DNA of 64,000 nt, from the NCBI GenBank assembly GCA_965232485.1, contig OZ246975.1, forward strand, positions 1,736,001 to 1,800,000. Reading direction: 5' to 3'. Below the pieces are notes generated by a model, which was given only the letters and a program-made list of their open reading frames with translations, did not search any database and had not been told where the DNA came from. Source of the DNA: VXPQ01 sp965232485 (lineage in GTDB: Bacteria; Bacteroidota; Rhodothermia; Rhodothermales; VXPQ01). This document shows, in pieces, positions 59,479 through 64,000 of the stretch. Both the position numbers and the translations under genes were made by a program. Numbering within the stretch: the stretch's first letter is position 1; each line of letters starts with the position of its first letter.

Positions 59479-60936
59479 ATGCGCCTTTTTACAAACGTCT
59501 TCCTTGTCTTTCTGCTCGCCTTCGGCGGCGCGCTGTCCGCCCAGGCGCAGTCCGGCGACGCGCCCCGCAACGTTGTGTTTATCCTGAGCGACGACCATCG
59601 GTACGATTTCATGGGATTCCATGAGCGGGCGCCCGAATTTCTCGAAACCCCCAACATGGATCGCATGGCCCGCGAGGGACTGCATCTGCGCAATGCGTTC
59701 GTGACCACAGCATTGTGTTCGCCGAGCCGCGCCTCTATCCTGACCGGCCAGTACGCGCATAACCACGGCGTGGTGGACAATCAGCGGTTGGCGCCGGAGG
59801 GCGCTGCGTTTTTCCCGGAATTGCTCCAGGAGTCAGGCTACCAGACCGCGTTCGTCGGCAAATGGCACATGGGTTCTTCCAGCGACGCCCCTCGGCCGGG
59901 TTTCGATTACTGGGTGAGTTTCCGGGGGCAAGGCGTCTACATGAATCCCGATCTGAACGTGAACGGGACGCGAAGCCCGCACGAGGGCCATACGTCGGAC
60001 CTGCTTACGGACTATGCCCTCGAGTGGCTGGACAGCCGCGAGGCGGACCGCCCGTTCTTCCTGTACCTCTCGCACAAGGCCGTGCACGCCGAATTCATTC
60101 CTGCGGAGCGGCATGCGGGCCGGTATGCGGATACGGCGCTGGAGTATCCCGTCACCATGGCGAATACGGAGCAGAACTATCGCTCCAAACCCAAATGGGT
60201 CAAGGAGCAGCGCTACAGCTGGCACGGCGTCGATCATATGTACCATGGCGATCTGGTGTACGACCAGTTCTACCGCCGCTATGCAGAAACCTTGCTGAGC
60301 GTCGACGACAGCATCGGGCGCGTGCTGGATTATCTTGAAGCGCAGGGCCTTGCGGACGAAACGCTGGTCGCGTACATGGGAGATAACGGATTTTTGTTCG
60401 GCGAACACGGGTTGATCGACAAGCGGAATGCATACGAGGAGTCCATGCGCGTACCCATGCTGGCCTGGTCGCCGGGGTATGTGGCGCCTGCGAGCGAACT
60501 GGACCAGATGATTCTGAATATAGACGTGGCTCCGACTTTCCTTGCCCTGGCGGGTCTGGAAATCCCGGAGCGCATGGATGGCCGTTCGTTCCTGCCGCTC
60601 CTCGGCGGGGCGTCCATTCCCGACTGGCGAACGGAATTCGCGTACGAATACTTCTGGGAATTCTCGTTTCCGCATACGCCCACGGTGTATGCGCTCCGAG
60701 GCGACCGGTACAAATACATGTTCTACCACGGCGTCTGGGACATGAATGAATTGTACGATCTCGAAAAAGACCCGTTCGAGCAGCACAACCTCATCGACAG
60801 TCCGGACCACCAGGAACGCATTCTCGAAATGCAAACCCGGCTTTTCGGAATCCTGGAGGCCGACGATGCGGTGGACGTGCAGTTCCGTCCGCCGGGACAG
60901 TGGCAAGCCGACGAGCGCCTTCTGGATGCGGAATAG
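59479..60936 (+). CDS. Sulfatase, type I (mono-cistronic)
   Basis: A 485-residue exported sulfatase. The start at 59479 gives a signal peptide (RLFTNVFLVFLLAFGGALSAQAQ); an ATG at 59446 is also open. Active-site features: VFILSDDHRYDFMG (DD at 38-39), C80 in CSPSR, ASILTGQYAHNHGV, FVGKWHMG, YMGDNGFLFGEHGLIDKRNAYEESMRVP in parts GDNGFLFGEHGLIDKRNAYE. This arrangement resembles the heparan/N-sulfoglucosamine- and iduronate-type branch. The C-terminal ELYDLEKDPFEQHNLID is standard. It is separated from recG by 81 bases. Confidence 0.93.
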   Translation: MRLFTNVFLVFLLAFGGALSAQAQSGDAPRNVVFILSDDHRYDFMGFHERAPEFLETPNMDRMAREGLHLRNAFVTTALCSPSRASILTGQYAHNHGVVDNQRLAPEGAAFFPELLQESGYQTAFVGKWHMGSSSDAPRPGFDYWVSFRGQGVYMNPDLNVNGTRSPHEGHTSDLLTDYALEWLDSREADRPFFLYLSHKAVHAEFIPAERHAGRYADTALEYPVTMANTEQNYRSKPKWVKEQRYSWHGVDHMYHGDLVYDQFYRRYAETLLSVDDSIGRVLDYLEAQGLADETLVAYMGDNGFLFGEHGLIDKRNAYEESMRVPMLAWSPGYVAPASELDQMILNIDVAPTFLALAGLEIPERMDGRSFLPLLGGASIPDWRTEFAYEYFWEFSFPHTPTVYALRGDRYKYMFYHGVWDMNELYDLEKDPFEQHNLIDSPDHQERILEMQTRLFGILEADDAVDVQFRPPGQWQADERLLDAE

Positions 60937-61017
60937 CGGCCCGCGGGCGCATGCGAAGCAAGGCCATTTTCGGGACGCAAGGAATGCATTGAGCGCATCG
61001 AACCCATTTCCGTCGCC

Positions 61018-63117
61018 ATGTCGATAAGTCTTCTGGAGCAAGGCGTGGAGTGCGTGCAAGGGATCACGGGCCGCCGCGTGGAGGTCCTGGCGGAGGCAGG
61101 CGTACGGACCGTTCGCGACCTGGTCCATTATTATCCGCGTCGCTACCTGGACCGGTCTTCCGTCGTTCCGATTCCGGCGTTGCAGGCGGATACGTCTCCG
61201 GTTACGGTGGTGGGCGAAGTGGTTCTTGCGAATACGGTGCGGGGGCGCGCCGGATACCGGTTCGAACTGATCCTGCAGGACGAAGGCGGCCACGCCATGA
61301 AATGCGTCTGGTTCAAGAGCGTGCAATGGATATCGAAACGCTTCGCCAAAGGGGATCGGGTGGCGTTCCACGGAAGGCCCCAGCGTTATGGCGGCATGTT
61401 CTCGATGGCGCATCCAGATTTCGACAAGCTGGGCGAGGAAAGCGAGACGCTGGACACCGGGCGCATCATTGCCTTGTATCCTGGCGGCGCGGCGCTGGCG
61501 AGCGTAGGCCTGACCAGCCGCGTATTCCGCCGAATCCTTCACGATTTTTTTAAAAATCACCTCAAGGCGCTGCCAGAATCGCTCCCTGCCGATGTCTGCA
61601 AGGCGGCGGCGTTGATGGACGGGGCTACGGCGCTGCGGGCCATCCATTTTCCCGAAAACCGGGCCGAGCTCGAAGAGGCGGAGCGCAGGCTGAAGTTCGA
61701 GGAACTCTTTTCCATTCAGGCGCTGCTGGCGCAGATGCGCCGGCGGCGGATCGTGCATGCAGGCCCCCGGTTCGAGGCGCCGGGACCGCGCGTGAAGCAG
61801 TTCCTGGAAGAAGGGCTTCCCTTTAAATTGACGGGCGCGCAGCGGGCGGCGCTGAAGGATATTGCGCGGGATATGCAGACCGGCAAACAGATGCGTCGCC
61901 TGTTGCAAGGCGATGTGGGAAGCGGCAAGACCGTGGTGGCCGTGACAGCGATGCTCCATGCGCTCGACAGCGGCTACCAGAGCGCATTCATGGCGCCCAC
62001 GGAAATTCTGGCGGAGCAGCATTACGCCAATTTGCGGAAGTACCTGGACCCTCTCGGCGTGCGGCTGCGGCTCCTCGTCGGAGGCTTGCCCAAGGCGGAA
62101 CGGCTCCAGATTCTTGCAGATATAGCGGAAGGCCGGGCCAACATGGCCGTCGGTACGCATGCGCTCATTCAGGACGATGTAGCGTTCCAGCGACTGGGTC
62201 TGGCGATCGTGGACGAACAACACCGGTTCGGCGTCATGCAGCGCGCCCGCATGTTCGAAATGGGCGCCCGCCCGCACATGTTGCTCATGACCGCCACGCC
62301 CATCCCCCGTTCCCTCGCGCTGACGCTCTACGGCGATCTGGACGTGTCGGTCATGAAGGAATTGCCTGCGGGGAGGCGTCCGGTGCGCACGGCGCTGCGC
62401 TTCGACAAAAGCCGGGAGCAGGTCTATGCCTTCGTGCGCGACGAAATTGCGAAGGGGAGGCAATGCTACGTCGTCTACCCGCTCGTGGAAGAGTCCGAAA
62501 AGATGGACCTCAAGGACGCCGAATCAGGGTATGCCAGGCTAAAGAAGATATTTGCCCCGCACAAGGTGGGGCTGATTCACGGACGGATGTCGCGGGGCGA
62601 AAAAGAAGACGCCATGACCCTGTTCCGCCGAGCCGATTTCAAGGCGCTGGTGGCCACGACGGTGATTGAGGTGGGGGTGGACGTGCCGAACGCCACCATC
62701 ATGATCGTAGAGCATGCCGAACGCTTCGGCTTGAGCCAGTTGCACCAGCTCCGGGGCCGGGTCGGACGGGGAGGGAAGCAGAGTTATTGCATTCTGATGG
62801 CGGACTACAAGTGCACGAACGAAGCCCGCAAGCGCTTGCAGGTGATGGTGGATACGAACGACGGCTTCCGGATCAGCGAAGCCGACCTGAAGATTCGCGG
62901 GGCGGGAGACTTTTTCGGCACCAAGCAAAGCGGCTTGCCGGAGTTGAAAATCGCCGACCTCTCGGAGGATGTGGAGCTCCTTGCGCAAGCCCGCGACCTG
63001 GCTTTCGACCTGATTGCGCGCGATCCCGACCTGACGGAACCCGGTCATGCGGCGCTACGGAAACATCTCCATGCCGCATACGGAAATCGGGGAATGGGGC
63101 TTTCCCGCGTCGGATAG
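61018..63117 (+). CDS. recG: ATP-dependent DNA helicase RecG
   Basis: A 699-residue superfamily 2 helicase of normal length. The N-terminal wedge/OB domain covers about residues 50-150 (VTVVGEVVLANTVRGRAGYR ... DRVAFHGRPQRYGGMFSMAHPD). Helicase motifs follow: LTGAQRAALKDI, Walker A QGDVGSGKT, APTEILAEQH, Walker B-type DEQHRFG, MTATPIPRSLALT, TTVIEVGVDVPNA, and QLRGRVGRG. RecG remodels stalled replication forks and Holliday junctions. It follows the sulfatase with its own gap and is convergent with the DUF2480 gene. Confidence 0.97.
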   Translation: MSISLLEQGVECVQGITGRRVEVLAEAGVRTVRDLVHYYPRRYLDRSSVVPIPALQADTSPVTVVGEVVLANTVRGRAGYRFELILQDEGGHAMKCVWFKSVQWISKRFAKGDRVAFHGRPQRYGGMFSMAHPDFDKLGEESETLDTGRIIALYPGGAALASVGLTSRVFRRILHDFFKNHLKALPESLPADVCKAAALMDGATALRAIHFPENRAELEEAERRLKFEELFSIQALLAQMRRRRIVHAGPRFEAPGPRVKQFLEEGLPFKLTGAQRAALKDIARDMQTGKQMRRLLQGDVGSGKTVVAVTAMLHALDSGYQSAFMAPTEILAEQHYANLRKYLDPLGVRLRLLVGGLPKAERLQILADIAEGRANMAVGTHALIQDDVAFQRLGLAIVDEQHRFGVMQRARMFEMGARPHMLLMTATPIPRSLALTLYGDLDVSVMKELPAGRRPVRTALRFDKSREQVYAFVRDEIAKGRQCYVVYPLVEESEKMDLKDAESGYARLKKIFAPHKVGLIHGRMSRGEKEDAMTLFRRADFKALVATTVIEVGVDVPNATIMIVEHAERFGLSQLHQLRGRVGRGGKQSYCILMADYKCTNEARKRLQVMVDTNDGFRISEADLKIRGAGDFFGTKQSGLPELKIADLSEDVELLAQARDLAFDLIARDPDLTEPGHAALRKHLHAAYGNRGMGLSRVG

Positions 63118-63247
63118 GCCGGCGGGCAGGCGCCGCATCAATCTGGCAAGGGGCGCCTTGCATGTCCACCGCTCTTGTTCCCGGACGAACCCGTTTATCC
63201 AACATGGACGGGGTTCGTCAACGCATGCTTTCGTCGCTTTTCGGCCC

Positions 63248-63817
63248 CTATCGACGGAGTACGGCTTTTGGAGCTGCCGCCCTCGCTGGCCCAGGCGCAT
63301 TGCGCGGTTTTCTCCACAGCGGGACGGACGAACACGGCTCGCCGTACATCAACTTTGCGGCGACCTGCTGCAATTTGGTCGTGGCCAGCAGATAGGCGGC
63401 AGGCGGCGCGACCTCGCTGCCGCATCCCTTCACGACCACAGGCTTGCCTTCGTAGCGGGACCAGTCCATGGATTCAAGGGCGCGGGCAAAATGGTCTCGC
63501 ATCAGGTCTTCCCGGCGCCCCAGGGCTACGGAGCAAGCGACGGGTTGCAGTTTCGAGGCGACGAGCATCCATGCCCAGGTGGGAATGATTGCATCCGCCG
63601 AGCAAAAGACCGCCACATGGCAGTCTGCGTATTGCGCCCAGTCGAACGCCTTCATGCTGGCCCGGAAGTCCTTTTCGCGCAGAACGATTTCCCGGAACAG
63701 GAACGGGGCCAGGTCGAATTCCACGACGGGCCGATGGTCCCACAGGTCCTCGAGGTTGAACACGACCAGGTCGCTCTGGGCCACGCGATTTACGATATTT
63801 TCCGAAATCGATTCCAT
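63248..63817 (-). CDS. DUF2480 family protein
   Basis: A 189-residue soluble protein with the DUF2480 layout found in Bacteroidota: IVNRVAQSDLVVFNLEDLWD at the start, VVEFDLAPFLFREIVLREKDFRASM, DWAQYADCHVAVFCSADAIIPTWAWML, and VVKGCGSEVAPPAAYLLATTKLQ near the C-terminus. Function is not established. Upstream on the same strand is the cysteine desulfurase gene, 42 bases away, so a link to Fe-S cluster metabolism is possible. The last 25 residues (PGPARAAAPKAVLRR) look like a low-complexity tail beyond the domain. Confidence 0.85.
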   Translation of the reverse strand: MESISENIVNRVAQSDLVVFNLEDLWDHRPVVEFDLAPFLFREIVLREKDFRASMKAFDWAQYADCHVAVFCSADAIIPTWAWMLVASKLQPVACSVALGRREDLMRDHFARALESMDWSRYEGKPVVVKGCGSEVAPPAAYLLATTKLQQVAAKLMYGEPCSSVPLWRKPRNAPGPARAAAPKAVLRR

Positions 63818-63859
63818 GCGGAACAGGGGTGCAGATGGATGTTTTCTGGCGAGACGAGG

Positions 63860-64000
63860 TCAGGCGGACGGCATGGCCGCATGGTTGACGGCCCGAACGG
63901 CTGCTCCGATCTGGTCGGCGGCGCGATCTACCTCATCCTCGGTGGTGAACCGTCCGAGACTAAGACGCAGCGTGGACAGGGCTTGTTCGTCCGACAGGCC
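63860..64000 (-). CDS. Cysteine desulfurase, C-terminal end (5' part outside window)
   Basis: The last 46 codons of a minus-strand gene, running off the right edge. LSTLRLSLGRFTTEDEVDRAADQIGAAV, in part LRLSLGRFTTEDEVDRAAD, is the characteristic C-terminal strand and helix of NifS/IscS-type cysteine desulfurases, in which the Arg and SLG precede the final helix. The enzyme takes sulfur from cysteine for Fe-S clusters and thio-modified tRNA. It is the upstream neighbour of the DUF2480 gene. Confidence 0.8.
   Translation of the reverse strand, partial: GLSDEQALSTLRLSLGRFTTEDEVDRAADQIGAAVRAVNHAAMPSA

Overview
The window looks like a GC-rich chromosome segment from a member of the Bacteroidota/Rhodothermota group, probably marine and Rhodothermales-like. 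That rests on lineage-typical families (DUF4199, DUF5686 with a CarboxypepD_reg domain, DUF2480, TonB-dependent receptors with an N-terminal carboxypeptidase-regulatory domain, type III glutamine synthetase), on an atpD-atpC pair split from the rest of the ATP synthase genes, and on many exported sulfatases. The taxonomic call is an inference; there is no rRNA here.

Left part (1-16.2 kb): an AT-rich large unknown gene that leaves the window, then DoxX, YceI, an aromatic-amino-acid decarboxylase, a DUF4143-type ATPase bracketed by a 26-bp direct repeat, a DUF4199 membrane protein, an exported FAD oxidoreductase, a DUF5686 outer-membrane protein, and a very large lone gene joining an Hsp90-like GHKL ATPase to a C-terminal HNH nuclease. 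That last gene is the best candidate for an undescribed defence-type system.

Sulfatase region (16.2-27 kb): three overlapping or closely spaced minus-strand sulfatases, a decayed sulfatase remnant, an ABC exporter pair whose permease carries an unusual C-terminal domain, an outer-membrane-type lipoprotein, and a fourth (lipoprotein) sulfatase followed at once by a beta-lactamase-like serine hydrolase. A type II cytosine methyltransferase with an apparently truncated restriction endonuclease follows (27.3-29.2 kb).

Housekeeping core (29.2-51.3 kb): ribE/ribD, tRNA-Gln, then a long co-directional run miaB - sigma54 activator - lptE - GT2 glycosyltransferase - TPR protein - anmK - thiL - two tandem paralogous TonB receptors ending at a strong terminator, then atpD-atpC and a D-threonine-aldolase-like enzyme, facing an Lrp regulator plus glnN pair.

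Right part (51.6-64 kb): a Tat-exported sugar-phosphate-isomerase-like protein, a CAT-anticodon tRNA, DUF3224, an exported PHP phosphoesterase whose 3' end is partly duplicated and split around a second DUF4143 ATPase, a repeat-rich 630-bp gap, an eight-heme cytochrome c/TPR lipoprotein, a fifth sulfatase, recG, DUF2480 and the end of a cysteine desulfurase gene. A dispersed repeat family with the core AATCAGAGYATCCTTAA links several of the disturbed sites. No CRISPR array or transposase gene was seen.
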